Notes: generated from the sequence alone by a model not told the origin. A stretch of DNA of 64,000 nt from Photobacterium leiognathi (GCF_030685535.1 NZ_CP131601.1:1240001-1304000); one strand, 5' to 3'; counted from the stretch's first letter, positions 27,683 to 37,518 are shown. Numbers and translations are program-made.

Positions 27683-30600
27683 TTACAGCATGTTTTGACG
27701 AAATTGCTCAAGCAGATCTTCAAGGAATTTAATGCGTTTCTTGCGATCTAATTGTTCAGCCAAAATCTTCAGTTTGGTTGGTCCTTCCATTCTAAAGATA
27801 TTTGGTTGGGTCTGAAGTAAACCGACTAAGAATGTTGGGTTAATTGCTGCATTTTGATCAAATTCAAAATAGCCGCCTTTTTCACCATTCTCAATTTTCT
27901 TAATACCAATGGTAGCTGCTTTCAGTTTTACACGATTTACTGTTAATAAGTTCGCAGCTGCATCTGGTAACAAGCCAAAGCGATCGATTAATTCCACTTT
28001 GATTTCGTCTAATTCGTTATCGTCTTTGGCACTTGCGATGCGCTTATAAAGTGATAAACGGGTATTAATGTCAGGAATGTAGTCATCAGGCAACAGTGCA
28101 GGAATACGCAGTTCCACTTCAGTTTGCTGCTTAAGTAAGTCATCCAATGATGGCTCTTTACCTTCTTTTAGTGCTTCAACCGCTTGCTCTAGCATTTCCA
28201 TAAATAGGCTGAAACCTACTGATTGGATTTGACCACTTTGCTCATCACCCAATAGCTCACCTGCACCACGAATTTCTAAATCGTGGGTTGCAAGGGTAAA
28301 GCCAGCACCCAGATCTTCAAGTGAAGAAATTGCTTCTAAACGTTTAACCGCATCTTTGGTCATACGTTTAGGATGTGGTGTTAATAGGTAAGCATAGGCT
28401 TGGTGATGGGAGCGACCAACTCGACCACGTAGCTGGTGAAGCTGCGCTAAACCAAGGTTATCGGCACGATCCATAATAATGGTATTGGCTGTTGGAACAT
28501 CGATACTGGTTTCAATAATCGTGGTACAAACCAATACGTTGAAACGCTGGTGGTAGAAATCACCCATGATTTTTTCAAGTTCACGTTCTCGCATTTGACC
28601 ATGGGCAAAAGTCACTCGAGCTTCTGGGATCAGCTTCGCCAGATCTTCGGTCGTTTTCTCAATAGTATCGACTTCGTTATGAAGGAAGTAGACCTGACCA
28701 CCACGACTAATTTCACGGAGTACTGCTTCACGGATCACGGCATCTTCTGATTGGCGAACGAAGGTTTTGATCGCTAAACGACGAGCAGGAGGCGTCGCGA
28801 TAATTGATAGATCACGCATACCGCTCATTGCCATATTCAACGTACGAGGAATTGGCGTCGCAGTTAGGGTTAAGATATCGACATTGGCACGGATCGCTTT
28901 GATTTTCTCTTTCTGACGAACACCAAAACGGTGCTCTTCATCGACAATCAATAGACCTAAATCGTGATAGTTAACACTGCTATTAAGTAGCTTATGGGTA
29001 CCGATCAGAATATCAACTTTGCCTTCTTCAACATCGGCTAATATTTGCTTTTGCTCTTTCGCCGTTTTAAAGCGAGAAAGCACTTCAACACGAATTGGTG
29101 TGTTAGCGAAACGGTCACGGAAGTTTTCGAAGTGCTGTTGGGCAAGCAGGGTCGTTGGTACTAATACGGTGACTTGCTTGTTGTTATCTACCGCAACAAA
29201 GGCAGCACGCATAGCAACTTCTGTTTTACCAAAGCCAACATCACCACAGACTAAGCGATCCATCACTTTGGTTTGGCACATATCTGATAATACGGCGTTG
29301 ATAGCTAAAGCTTGATCATAGGTCTCTTCATAAGGGAAACCTGCACTGAACTCAGCGTAAGCTTCGCGATCAAGGGTGAATTTAAAGCCTGGTTTTAGTT
29401 CACGTTTAGCATAAACATCCAGTAATTCAGCTGCGACATCACGAACTTTTTCAGCGGCTTTCTTACGTGCCTTGGCCCATGTTTCACCACCCAGTTTATG
29501 GATTGGTGCTGTTTCTTCAGCACCGCCTGAGTAACGGCTAATTAAATGCAATGAGGCTACAGGTACGTACAGTTTTGCGCCACCTTGGTATTCAAGGGTA
29601 ACGTATTCTGTTTTTATCCCGCCAGCTTCAAGGGTTTGTAAACCTTGATAGCGACCAATACCGTGATCGATATGAACGACTGGTTGACCAATTTGCAGTT
29701 CAGCAAGGTTGCGAATAATGGTATCGGCGTTAACGGTGGTTTTTTTATCATCACGACGTCGGCGTTGAACAATACGCTCGCCTAACAGATCACTTTCACA
29801 TAAGAAAGCAACGCTTGGTTTATCAAGAATGAAGCCGTTTTCCGCAGGGCCGATCACCAAGCTATGTTTTGTTGGGTTATCTAGCGCCTCATCTAATGTT
29901 TTGCAGACCAGTGGACGCACTTTAATACGAGCGAGAAGATCTAATAAGGCTTCACGTCGACCTTCAGAAGCAACCGAGAAAATGACTTTACCTTGGAACT
30001 GCTCATCAAAACGGCGTAACTCAGCAAAAGGTTCTTTTAGCTGGTGGTTGATAGTGATGCTTGGCACAGGTTCTAATTGCGGATTAAAACGTCCTGCTTT
30101 GTCATCATCAACGGTTTCTGGTTGGATGCGAACACGAGGTAAGGTTTTGAAGCCTGCAAACATTTCGTCTTTAGTTAGCCATAGCTCTTTAGGCTCAAGT
30201 AATGGACGAAGAGGATCAACACGACGCTGATCGTAGCGGTAATCAGCATCAGCAAGGAAGGTATCGACAGCTGGCTCTAGTTCACCTAAGGTCACTAGCA
30301 GTGCATTGTCTGGTAGGTAATCGAATAAGGTTTCTGTTTTATCGAAAAACAGCGGTTGCCAGTACTCTATACCTGCAGGCCAAGTACGTTTGCTGACTTG
30401 TTGGTAAATAGATTCAGGTTCACGACGGGCTTCAAAACGTTCACGCCAACGCATACGGAAATTTTCTACCGCAATGTCATCGGTTGGGAATTCATGTGCT
30501 GGCAGTAGATTAATACTGTCAATTTCACAGGTTGAACGCTGGTTATCAGGATCAAATTGGCGAATGGAATCCACTTCATCATCGAAGAAGTCGATACGAT

Positions 30601-31144
30601 AAGGTGACTGGCTACCCATTGGGAATAGATCGAGCAATGAGCCGCGACTTGCATACTCACCATGTTCCATTACTTGATCAACATGGCGATAACCGGATAC
30701 TTCAAGTTGTAAACGTAGTTTTTCCAGCGACATACGATCGTCTTTTTTCACCATTAGTGCATGTTGGTGAATAAATTCGCTCGGTGTTAGACGCTGTAGC
30801 AGGGTGCTAATAGGGACTAAAATAATGCCAGTTTTTTGTGTTGGCATTTTATATAGGCGTGCTAAACGCTCAGAGATAATGTCTTGGTGCGGTGAGAAGT
30901 TATCGTAAGGCAGCGTTTCCCAATCAGGAAAGACGTTAACATCGACATCGCAGAATTGGCTAATTTCGGGTTGTAGTTTTAGTGCTGTTTGGGTATCAGG
31001 TACAACCGCAAGAATAGGACCGTTATGCGATGCTGCAATCTCAGCAAAAGAGAGCGCGAGTGCAGCGCCTTTGATATTACCAATGTAGCGGTTATCCCCA
31101 GCCTTATTTGGCAAAGGTATCGAAAGTAAATGTTTGTTATTCAT
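27683..31144 (-). CDS. mfd: Transcription-repair coupling factor
   Basis: ATP-driven translocase that removes RNA polymerase stalled at DNA lesions and recruits UvrA. The 1153-residue chain shows the UvrB-like N-terminal module, the RNA-polymerase-interacting domain (IGQPVVHIDHGIGRYQGLQ), the helicase core with Walker A CGDVGFGKTEVAMR, the DEEH box (IVDEEHRFGV), TATPIPRTLNMAMSG, GRVGRS and the C-terminal regulatory domain. Its ATG overlaps the stop of the upstream PilZ gene by 8 nt, so translation is likely coupled. The order PilZ gene, mfd and divergent lolCDE matches V. cholerae as I recall it. Confidence 0.97.
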   Translation of the reverse strand: MNNKHLLSIPLPNKAGDNRYIGNIKGAALALSFAEIAASHNGPILAVVPDTQTALKLQPEISQFCDVDVNVFPDWETLPYDNFSPHQDIISERLARLYKMPTQKTGIILVPISTLLQRLTPSEFIHQHALMVKKDDRMSLEKLRLQLEVSGYRHVDQVMEHGEYASRGSLLDLFPMGSQSPYRIDFFDDEVDSIRQFDPDNQRSTCEIDSINLLPAHEFPTDDIAVENFRMRWRERFEARREPESIYQQVSKRTWPAGIEYWQPLFFDKTETLFDYLPDNALLVTLGELEPAVDTFLADADYRYDQRRVDPLRPLLEPKELWLTKDEMFAGFKTLPRVRIQPETVDDDKAGRFNPQLEPVPSITINHQLKEPFAELRRFDEQFQGKVIFSVASEGRREALLDLLARIKVRPLVCKTLDEALDNPTKHSLVIGPAENGFILDKPSVAFLCESDLLGERIVQRRRRDDKKTTVNADTIIRNLAELQIGQPVVHIDHGIGRYQGLQTLEAGGIKTEYVTLEYQGGAKLYVPVASLHLISRYSGGAEETAPIHKLGGETWAKARKKAAEKVRDVAAELLDVYAKRELKPGFKFTLDREAYAEFSAGFPYEETYDQALAINAVLSDMCQTKVMDRLVCGDVGFGKTEVAMRAAFVAVDNNKQVTVLVPTTLLAQQHFENFRDRFANTPIRVEVLSRFKTAKEQKQILADVEEGKVDILIGTHKLLNSSVNYHDLGLLIVDEEHRFGVRQKEKIKAIRANVDILTLTATPIPRTLNMAMSGMRDLSIIATPPARRLAIKTFVRQSEDAVIREAVLREISRGGQVYFLHNEVDTIEKTTEDLAKLIPEARVTFAHGQMRERELEKIMGDFYHQRFNVLVCTTIIETSIDVPTANTIIMDRADNLGLAQLHQLRGRVGRSHHQAYAYLLTPHPKRMTKDAVKRLEAISSLEDLGAGFTLATHDLEIRGAGELLGDEQSGQIQSVGFSLFMEMLEQAVEALKEGKEPSLDDLLKQQTEVELRIPALLPDDYIPDINTRLSLYKRIASAKDDNELDEIKVELIDRFGLLPDAAANLLTVNRVKLKAATIGIKKIENGEKGGYFEFDQNAAINPTFLVGLLQTQPNIFRMEGPTKLKILAEQLDRKKRIKFLEDLLEQFRQNML

Positions 31145-31721
31145 CGTTATTATTTAGTTGTCGTTGTTGAGCGCGTTGGCGTAGGAGCTTTTGCTGGCTA
31201 TATAAGGCTGCGCGGATCAGTAAATCTCGATCATCTTCCAATAAACGGGTATAGCGCAGTTTGACGATAAATTTATCGTTGCTAGCAAGGCTTTCAATGA
31301 CTTCAGCGTAGCAATAAATCGCCGCCGCTGGGTAGTCTAAAAACAGTTTTACTCTAACATTATCGCCAATGTGATAAGGCTCTGAACTGGTAAAACTTAG
31401 GTTGCTTGCACCAAAGGTTAACGTAGTAAAGCGGTGAGCTGGATCATCTTGTTGTGAAAGTACATAAGATAAGAGGAGATTGATTTTACTATTTTGTGCC
31501 GCAAGGTAATCCATTAGCGCTTGTGTTTCATTCTTATTGAAACTCGCAAATAAGCGGTCGGCATTATCCTCAAGGTTTGAACATTCACTGGCTATACGAA
31601 ATAGCGGCGGAATTTCACTTTGAAAATCGTGCTCGTTTGGGATGCTCTCATCTTTTGCTAACGATTCAACGTTAATGGTTAGCCCTAGTTGGACTGAAAA
31701 ATACTCATCTTGTTGTGTCAT
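31137..31721 (-). CDS. PilZ-like protein of the PlzB type
   Basis: A 194-residue protein. I choose ATG 31721 (GTGAG upstream) over a TTG 21 nt earlier. The C-terminal half (about residues 90-190) has the beta-barrel pattern of PilZ proteins (RFTTLTFGASNLSFTSSEP, GDNVRVKLFLDYPAAAIYCY), but the c-di-GMP signature RxxxR plus (D/N)xSxxG is not intact: there is no RxxxR before the barrel and the second motif reads ASNLSF. It therefore probably does not bind c-di-GMP directly. It corresponds by position to V. cholerae plzB next to mfd. The basic C-terminus (RQRAQQRQ) is notable. Confidence 0.75.
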   Translation of the reverse strand: MTQQDEYFSVQLGLTINVESLAKDESIPNEHDFQSEIPPLFRIASECSNLEDNADRLFASFNKNETQALMDYLAAQNSKINLLLSYVLSQQDDPAHRFTTLTFGASNLSFTSSEPYHIGDNVRVKLFLDYPAAAIYCYAEVIESLASNDKFIVKLRYTRLLEDDRDLLIRAALYSQQKLLRQRAQQRQLNNNDE

Positions 31722-31976
31722 AACGCACTCACTGTGAATCAATCCTATTGATCAAACTTATAATAAGTGTTGATGATATAACGTACAGTAACACTATATT
31801 CAGCTTGATTTTATTGAACTGATTATTACTTAGCAGCTAGTTGTGAGCAAGTAAACTCGGCTGAGTGTTGATCATTTAGTCACTGAATTTACATTACATT
31901 TACCATGTTAGATGGTAATTAATGGTGTGAACGAGTATTCTTGAGCAACCCAATAAAGGAGTGGTTTCTCTATCCT

Positions 31977-33182
31977 ATGTTTCATCCAGTTTCTTTTTTC
32001 ATCGGCTTGCGTTATTTGCGTGGTCGATCGGGCGATCGTTTTAGTCGCTTCGTCTCTTATATGTCTACCGCAGGTATTACCATTGGCGTAATGGCGCTTA
32101 TTACTGTTATGTCAGTGATGAATGGTTTTGAAGACCAATTAAAAGGTCGAATTTTAGGCGTATTACCGCAAGCTGTTGTATCAAGTGCTGATGGACGTGT
32201 ACCGCTATCAGAGAACGCACCTGAAGTATTAAAAAAATTACCTCATGTCGTAAATGTAACCGCTATTACCCGTGGTGAAGCAATCATTCAAAGTGCGAGC
32301 TCTATTACGGCTGGCACTATGATTGGTATTGAACCTAACCAATATGAGCCAATTGCTAAACATCTAATGGTGGGGAGCTTATCGTCACTAACACCGGGCA
32401 GTTTTAAAGTGATTATTGGTCAAGCTATGGCGGTATCTCTTGGGGTACAGCCAGGGGATAAAATTCGCTTAATGGTAACCAGTGCGAGCCAATTCACGCC
32501 GCTTGGCCGTATGCCTAGCCAACGTAATTTTGAAGTGGCTGGTATTTATGACACTGGTTCTGATGTTGATCAGCAATTGGTATACACAAACATTTCGGAT
32601 GCAGGCCGATTGCTGCGTTATAAACTCGATCAAATGACTGGTTGGCGCTTATACCTTGATGATCCGTTCACCGTTCCTGAACTGAAAGATAAATTACCTA
32701 ATGGTTGGACATGGTCTGACTGGCGCGATCAACGTGGTGAGCTTTTCCAAGCAGTTAAGATGGAAAAGAACATGATGGGTTTAATGCTAGGTCTGATCAT
32801 TGGTGTGGCAGCATTTAATATTATCTCTGCTTTAGTCATGGTGGTGATGGAGAAGCAATCTGAAGTCGCTATTTTGAAAACACAAGGGATGACACATCGC
32901 CAAGTGTTAACGATCTTTATGGTTCAAGGTGCAAGTAGTGGTGTAATTGGGGCACTACTCGGTGGCTTGTTAGGTGCATTAGTGGCACATAATTTAAATA
33001 GCATTCTTTCTGTATTAGGTGTTGATTTGGCATCGATTGGTGGCACGTTGCCATCGGTGATTGAACCATTACAAATTCTATTGGTTATTTTAGGGGCTAT
33101 TAGCTTGAGCTTATTAGCGACTGTTTTTCCTTCTTATCGTGCGGCCGCTGTCCGTCCTGCTGAGGCTCTTCGTTATGAATAA
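31977..33182 (+). CDS. lolC: Lipoprotein-releasing ABC transporter permease LolC
   Basis: Inner-membrane subunit of LolCDE, which extracts outer-membrane lipoproteins and hands them to LolA; LolC carries the periplasmic hook for LolA. I start at ATG 31977 because [20 protein letters not shown] aligns with the known LolC N-terminus, giving 401 residues as in E. coli (399). AAGGAG lies 15 nt upstream, rather far, so TTG 31941 cannot be excluded. One N-terminal membrane helix, a periplasmic domain of about 200 residues and three C-terminal helices ending [16 protein letters not shown] are seen. It overlaps lolD by 8 nt. Confidence 0.95.
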   Translation: MFHPVSFFIGLRYLRGRSGDRFSRFVSYMSTAGITIGVMALITVMSVMNGFEDQLKGRILGVLPQAVVSSADGRVPLSENAPEVLKKLPHVVNVTAITRGEAIIQSASSITAGTMIGIEPNQYEPIAKHLMVGSLSSLTPGSFKVIIGQAMAVSLGVQPGDKIRLMVTSASQFTPLGRMPSQRNFEVAGIYDTGSDVDQQLVYTNISDAGRLLRYKLDQMTGWRLYLDDPFTVPELKDKLPNGWTWSDWRDQRGELFQAVKMEKNMMGLMLGLIIGVAAFNIISALVMVVMEKQSEVAILKTQGMTHRQVLTIFMVQGASSGVIGALLGGLLGALVAHNLNSILSVLGVDLASIGGTLPSVIEPLQILLVILGAISLSLLATVFPSYRAAAVRPAEALRYE

Positions 33183-33867
33183 TGCGTTGTTATCTTGTCA
33201 TCAACTTTGTAAGACCTATAAAGAAGGGCAGTTTGAGACAGAAGTTTTAAAACAAGTGAATTTAGACATTGCTGATAATGAGTTAGTGGCAATTGTGGGT
33301 TCATCAGGTTCTGGTAAAAGTACGTTACTGCATATTTTAGGTGCGTTGGATGAACCAAGCGATGGTGAAGTTTTCTTTAAAGGACAGCGTTTAGATACGT
33401 TAAGTGCGAATAAACAAGCGAAGATCCGTAACCAAGAGATAGGTTTTGTATATCAGTTTCACCACCTACTTGCAGATTTTACGGCGGTTGAAAATGTGGC
33501 AATGCCACTGTTAATTGCTGGTGTGCATGTTGGTGAAGCTCGAACTCGCGCGCAAGATATGCTTTCGATGGTGGGATTAAGTCATCGCCATGATCACCGT
33601 CCATCAGAATTAAGTGGTGGTGAGCGTCAACGTGTTGCTATTGCACGTGCTTTAGTGAATAACCCATCAATTGTACTTGCGGATGAACCAACGGGTAATC
33701 TGGATCATAAAACGGCACTAGAGATTTATGATTTGATGCGTAAATTGAATGCTGAATCAGGTACGGCATTTTTAGTGGTTACTCACGATAGTGAATTAGC
33801 AGGTAAGCTTGATCGCTGTATGCATATGCAAGATGGCGTGTTATCACAAGTTGTGGTGGAGGCTTAA
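33175..33867 (+). CDS. lolD: Lipoprotein-releasing ABC transporter ATPase LolD
   Basis: The cytoplasmic ATPase of LolCDE. At 230 residues it has Walker [10 protein letters not shown] (residues 42-50), the LolD-typical [18 protein letters not shown], signature [15 protein letters not shown], Walker [12 protein letters not shown] and the H-loop VTHD. The start [18 protein letters not shown] matches E. coli LolD, so the longer frame from 33139 is rejected. It overlaps lolC by 8 nt and lolE by 1 nt (TAATG). Confidence 0.97.
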   Translation: MNNALLSCHQLCKTYKEGQFETEVLKQVNLDIADNELVAIVGSSGSGKSTLLHILGALDEPSDGEVFFKGQRLDTLSANKQAKIRNQEIGFVYQFHHLLADFTAVENVAMPLLIAGVHVGEARTRAQDMLSMVGLSHRHDHRPSELSGGERQRVAIARALVNNPSIVLADEPTGNLDHKTALEIYDLMRKLNAESGTAFLVVTHDSELAGKLDRCMHMQDGVLSQVVVEA

Positions 33868-35114
33868 TGTTTCGCCCACTCTCTTTATATATAGGTAGCC
33901 GTTTTAATCGTTCTAAAAAACGTAACCGTATGGTGTCATTTATTTCAATGTCATCCATGTTAGGGATTGCTGTAGGTGTTGCGGTGATCATTGTTGGTTT
34001 ATCGGCAATGAACGGTTTTGAACGTGAATTGGAAACACGTGTGCTATCGGTGATCCCACATGGTGAATTGCAAGCTGTTGAACCACCATTGAATGATTGG
34101 CAGCCGTTAGTTAAGCAAATTGAAAAGCATCCGGATGTGACGGCGGCAGCGCCTTATGTGGAATTTACGGCATTGCTTGAAAAAGGCACCAAACTTAAAG
34201 CGGTTGGTGTACGTGGCGTTAACCCGAAAGAGCAACTAAAAGTCAGTGAATTACCGCGTTATGTGCAAAATAATGCGTGGAGTAAATTTAGCGCAGGTAA
34301 AAAAGAGGTGATTTTAGGTCAAGGCGTGGCACAAAAGCTTGATCTAAAAGTAGGGGATTGGGTAACAGCTATGATCCCTAACTCTGATCCTGAAATGAAT
34401 AAACTTCGTGCTCCACATCGTATTCGTTTGCAGGTAGCAGGTATTCTTGCGTTAGGCGGCGAAATCGATCATAAATTAGCGATTGTTCCACTGGCGGATG
34501 CACAAAAATACATGGATATGGGAAGCGGTGTTTCTGGTATTCAAATTAATGTTGATAAAGTGCTTGAAGCTCAACGTATTGTTAAAGAAGTGGGTAATAC
34601 TCTGCCTGTTTACGTGTACCTGAAAAGTTGGACACAGCAATACGGTTATATGTACCGTGATATTCAGTTGGTTCGCACAATCATGTATCTCGTAATGGTG
34701 CTGGTTATCGGCGTTGCATGTTTTAATATCGTTTCTACATTGATGATGGCAGTCAAAGATCGTGCTTCTGATATCGCAATTTTACGTACTATGGGCGCAA
34801 GTGATCGTTTAGTGAAATCTATCTTCATTTGGCATGGTGTATTATCCGGGGTACTGGGTAGTGTAATGGGCTCGATTATGGGCTGTTTATTGGCCGTGAA
34901 CTTAACTCACATTGTTCGTGTGATTGAAAAGATCATTGGGCATCACTTTTTGTCGGGTGATATCTACTTCATCGACTTCCTGCCAACACAATTAGCTTAT
35001 AAAGATGTGTTAATTGTATCAATCACAGCTATCGTATTAAGTTTAATCGCAACTTGGTATCCAGCGCGTAGAGCAAGTAATTTGCAGCCAGCGCGTGTGT
35101 TAAGCGCAAAGTAA
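33867..35114 (+). CDS. lolE: Lipoprotein-releasing ABC transporter permease LolE
   Basis: The second LolCDE permease, 415 residues, which first receives the lipoprotein from the membrane. It is paralogous to LolC: an N-terminal RxxxRMVSFISMSSMLGIAVG helix, MNGFERELETRVL, a large periplasmic domain, then three helices with DRASDIAILRTMGAS (coupling region for LolD) and the end PARRASNLQPARVLSAK. The operon ends in a terminator 22 nt downstream. Confidence 0.96.
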   Translation: MFRPLSLYIGSRFNRSKKRNRMVSFISMSSMLGIAVGVAVIIVGLSAMNGFERELETRVLSVIPHGELQAVEPPLNDWQPLVKQIEKHPDVTAAAPYVEFTALLEKGTKLKAVGVRGVNPKEQLKVSELPRYVQNNAWSKFSAGKKEVILGQGVAQKLDLKVGDWVTAMIPNSDPEMNKLRAPHRIRLQVAGILALGGEIDHKLAIVPLADAQKYMDMGSGVSGIQINVDKVLEAQRIVKEVGNTLPVYVYLKSWTQQYGYMYRDIQLVRTIMYLVMVLVIGVACFNIVSTLMMAVKDRASDIAILRTMGASDRLVKSIFIWHGVLSGVLGSVMGSIMGCLLAVNLTHIVRVIEKIIGHHFLSGDIYFIDFLPTQLAYKDVLIVSITAIVLSLIATWYPARRASNLQPARVLSAK

Positions 35115-35135
35115 CAGCTCAATATCATTGTTATG

Positions 35136-35165
35136 AACGGAGTCTTTTTAAGGCTCCGTTTTTTT
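35136..35165 (+). terminator. Terminator of lolCDE
   Basis: AACGGAG (35136-35142) pairs with CTCCGTT (35154-35160), with extra inner pairing AAG/CTT, then TTTTT. Confidence 0.85.
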
Positions 35166-35398
35166 ATGTCTTTATTTGCTAAGTCTATATTTCTGGATAT
35201 ACAAATCTATTAGTATTTTTAAAGTGAATACTGTGATCGTAATTCATATTTAAATGGAATTATTTAGTCTGTTTTATAGATTGTGCTAGTTTTCCTGTCA
35301 CAGCTTGTTGAGTTTATTGTGAGTAATAGTGTTTTTTTACTACCAATTAGTTCAATAAGTAATTTCTAGGGATGACGTTGACAATTTAGGAACAAAAA

Positions 35399-35950
35399 AT
35401 GAAAAAGAATGCACTTAGCCTACTTGTAGCACTATCAGTTTTAGCACCTGTTGCAGCGCAAGCTGCGGTTCAATTACCTGAAGGTACACAAGAAATTGGT
35501 GTTTATGGTACAGCTAAATTAGGTAGCGGTTGGGATCTAAACCTAACAGGTTCTTATGGTTACTTTGTGCAAGATAATTGGGAAGTGGGTGGTACAACTT
35601 CGATTCATGCACAAGATGCAAATGATGCGTTTACTGGTAAATTAGGTGTGTTTACTGAGTACAACTTCGTAAACTCAACAAACTGGGTTCCTTATGTTGG
35701 TGCTGCAACACAGCTTGCAGGTCTAACTTATAACGAAAAAGATGGTTCTGAAGGTAACATTGGTAAAGATGGTAGCTCTTGGGCACTTAACGTGAAGTTA
35801 GCTGCGGGTGTTAAATACTTTATTAATCCAAATGTGGCGTTGACAAGTGAAGTGAACTACAACATTGCAACTGATGATATTGAGTTCTCAGGCGATAAAG
35901 CGAAAGATAGCTTAACGAATATCGTATTTGGTACACGTTTCTACTTCTAA
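35399..35950 (+). CDS. Small outer-membrane beta-barrel protein, first of a tandem pair
   Basis: A 183-residue precursor with a clear signal peptide ending AAQA (residue 22) and a mature domain of about 160 residues built from alternating amphipathic strands, ending in TRFYF, the C-terminal phenylalanine of outer-membrane barrels. Size suggests an 8-stranded OmpX/OmpA-like barrel. It shares the signal peptide exactly, and most of the mature chain, with the gene at 36601; differences concentrate in the stretch TYNEKDGSEGNIGKDG, a likely surface loop. Function unknown. Codon choice is mixed, unlike its paralogue. Confidence 0.82.
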   Translation: MKKNALSLLVALSVLAPVAAQAAVQLPEGTQEIGVYGTAKLGSGWDLNLTGSYGYFVQDNWEVGGTTSIHAQDANDAFTGKLGVFTEYNFVNSTNWVPYVGAATQLAGLTYNEKDGSEGNIGKDGSSWALNVKLAAGVKYFINPNVALTSEVNYNIATDDIEFSGDKAKDSLTNIVFGTRFYF

Positions 35951-35970
35951 ACGAAGTGGAATCAAGTGTA

Positions 35971-35997
35971 AAAGGCCCGCTTCGTGCGGGTCTTTTT
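35971..35997 (+). terminator. Terminator of the first barrel gene
   Basis: AAAGGCCCGC pairs with GCGGGTCTTT around a 5-nt TTCGT loop, then further T. Confidence 0.88.
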
Positions 35998-36600
35998 GTA
36001 TTACGATAAAGCTATTTAGCTAAGTTTAAGGAAATTAAAGGTTTTATGGTTTGAATATGGCTTCTGTGATGTATAAAAACAGCGTAAGAATAGAGTAAAT
36101 ACGAACTGTGAAGCGGTTATTTGCTTATCACTTTTCGTAATGTTCTTTAATTAGTGTTTCATTCTACTGTTTTTAAATAAGATAAAATAAAACCATATTA
36201 AATAGCTGGTCATTTTTGATGAATTTACGGCTGTTTTGGTTTTAATTTAAGCTTCAATATAAAAAAGTCCCTCTGTTTTGTATTTTTTTGTGAATTTTAT
36301 TTTTAGTTTATTTTTCACTGCGTTCTTTTATTTATCTATTTGGTTGTTTTTTGTGCTTTTAAGATATTGTTCAACTGAAAAATTGAACTTTTTTACTTAT
36401 AAATTGTGAATGGTGTTCATTTGGGAATTAATTAAGTTGTTTCATTTAACAGACATGAAACTGCGTGCTAATTTTGTCGCCACTGATTTATGGATACAAG
36501 TTGTTGTTATACGGATTGTTACTTCTCTTTAAGTAACTAAGTAAAGGAACTGCATTTAAGTAGACAACTTGTTTAAAAGTAAAAACAATTAGGAAATATA
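35998..36600 (+). promoter_or_regulatory. Long AT-rich upstream region with a structured leader of the second barrel gene
   Basis: About 600 bp with no credible gene. Near its end lies ACAAGTTGT at 36496-36504, complementary to ACAACTTGT at 36564-36572, enclosing a nested stem GTTACTT/AAGTAAC (36518-36524 with 36531-36537). This would close a 77-nt leader structure about 28 nt before the ATG. The rest is T-rich without a motif I can name. A long leader is consistent with post-transcriptional control of an abundant outer-membrane protein, which is inference. Confidence 0.45.
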
Positions 36601-37167
36601 ATGAAAAAGAATGCACTAAGCCTTCTAGTGGCTCTATCTGTTCTAGCTCCTGTAGCAGCACAAGCAGCAGTTCAACTTCCAGCTGGTACTCAAGAGATCG
36701 GTGTTCAAGGTAACGCTAAACTAGGTAGCGGTTGGCATGCAGATCTTAACGGTACTTACGGTACTTTCGTAAAAGACAACTGGGAAGTGGGTGGTACTGC
36801 TACTGTTCGCGCACAAGATAAAGATGACGCAATCAGCGCTCAACTAGGTGCATTCACAGAGTACAACTTTGTTAACTCTACTAACTGGGTACCTTACGTT
36901 GGTGCAGCAGCTGAACTTGGCGCACTAAGCTACGATAACAAAAATGGCGGCGACATCGATGCTGGCGATAAGGGCGACAACAACTGGGCTCTTAACGTTA
37001 AATTAGCTGCTGGTGTTAAGTACTTTATTAACCCTAACGTTGCTATCACATCTGAAGTTAACTACAACATCGCTACAGATGACATCTTCTCAAGCGACGG
37101 TTACTCTAGCCAGAAAGCTAAAGACAGCCTAACAAACATCGTATTTGGTACTCGTTTCTACTTCTAA
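36601..37167 (+). CDS. Small outer-membrane beta-barrel protein, second of a tandem pair
   Basis: A 188-residue paralogue of the preceding gene with the same signal peptide (ending AAQA) and terminal TRFYF. Conserved blocks are AKLGSGW, DNWEVGGT, FTEYNFVNSTNWVPYVGAA and KYFINPNVA; loops differ by small insertions such as DDIFSSDGYSSQ. Codon use is strongly shifted to GGT, AAC, GAC, CTA/CTT and GCT, the bias of highly expressed genes, whereas the first copy is not so biased. That suggests this copy is the major, abundant protein. Function unknown; a barrel porin or adhesin of the OmpX size class is possible. Confidence 0.83.
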   Translation: MKKNALSLLVALSVLAPVAAQAAVQLPAGTQEIGVQGNAKLGSGWHADLNGTYGTFVKDNWEVGGTATVRAQDKDDAISAQLGAFTEYNFVNSTNWVPYVGAAAELGALSYDNKNGGDIDAGDKGDNNWALNVKLAAGVKYFINPNVAITSEVNYNIATDDIFSSDGYSSQKAKDSLTNIVFGTRFYF

Positions 37168-37191
37168 GTTTAAACAGTATTACGATGTAAT

Positions 37192-37218
37192 AAAAACCCG
37201 CCATGTGCGGGTTTTTTT
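37192..37218 (+). terminator. Terminator of the second barrel gene
   Basis: AAAAACCCGC and GCGGGTTTTT arms with a 5-nt loop and T-tract. Confidence 0.92.
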
Positions 37219-37345
37219 ACGTCTAAATTCCACAGAAGACTAGCGTTCATACATGGAAGCTTCACATTTAAGTAGATGGGTTCGTCGCTATGTACAGCGA
37301 CTTTGTTATTTAATGACAAATAATATATCGAGAGAACGTGAAGTT

Positions 37346-37492
37346 TATACCCAAGCGATTTCAAGATGCCTGATTAAGAGCGAGGTCACTGAATTGAATT
37401 CAATGTAGAACCACTATATCTACGAATCGTTGCCGCGCTTGAGAACTAAGGTCGTCTCGCTGAACACTGCATCTTGAAGTTACTCGGGTATA
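37346..37492. repeat. Palindromic MITE-like repeat, about 147 bp
   Basis: The ends are 24-nt imperfect inverted repeats: TATACCCAAGCGATTTCAAG at the left (continuing ATGC) and the mirror ending GTTACTCGGGTATA at the right. There is no reading frame inside. Terminal sequences of this type (TATACCCAAG.. ..CTTGGGTATA) recur in Vibrionaceae genomes in my memory, and a miniature relative occurs in this window at 49237-49269. No clear target-site duplication could be found. It is best read as a non-autonomous mobile or intergenic repeat element. Confidence 0.65.
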
Positions 37493-37518
37493 AAGCTTTA
37501 TGTCGATATGAAGCTGAT

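Noticed and set aside
37170..37364. Minus-strand frame of 64 codons after the second barrel gene
   Set aside because: It runs through the terminator hairpin and into the palindromic repeat; no ribosome site or recognisable sequence.
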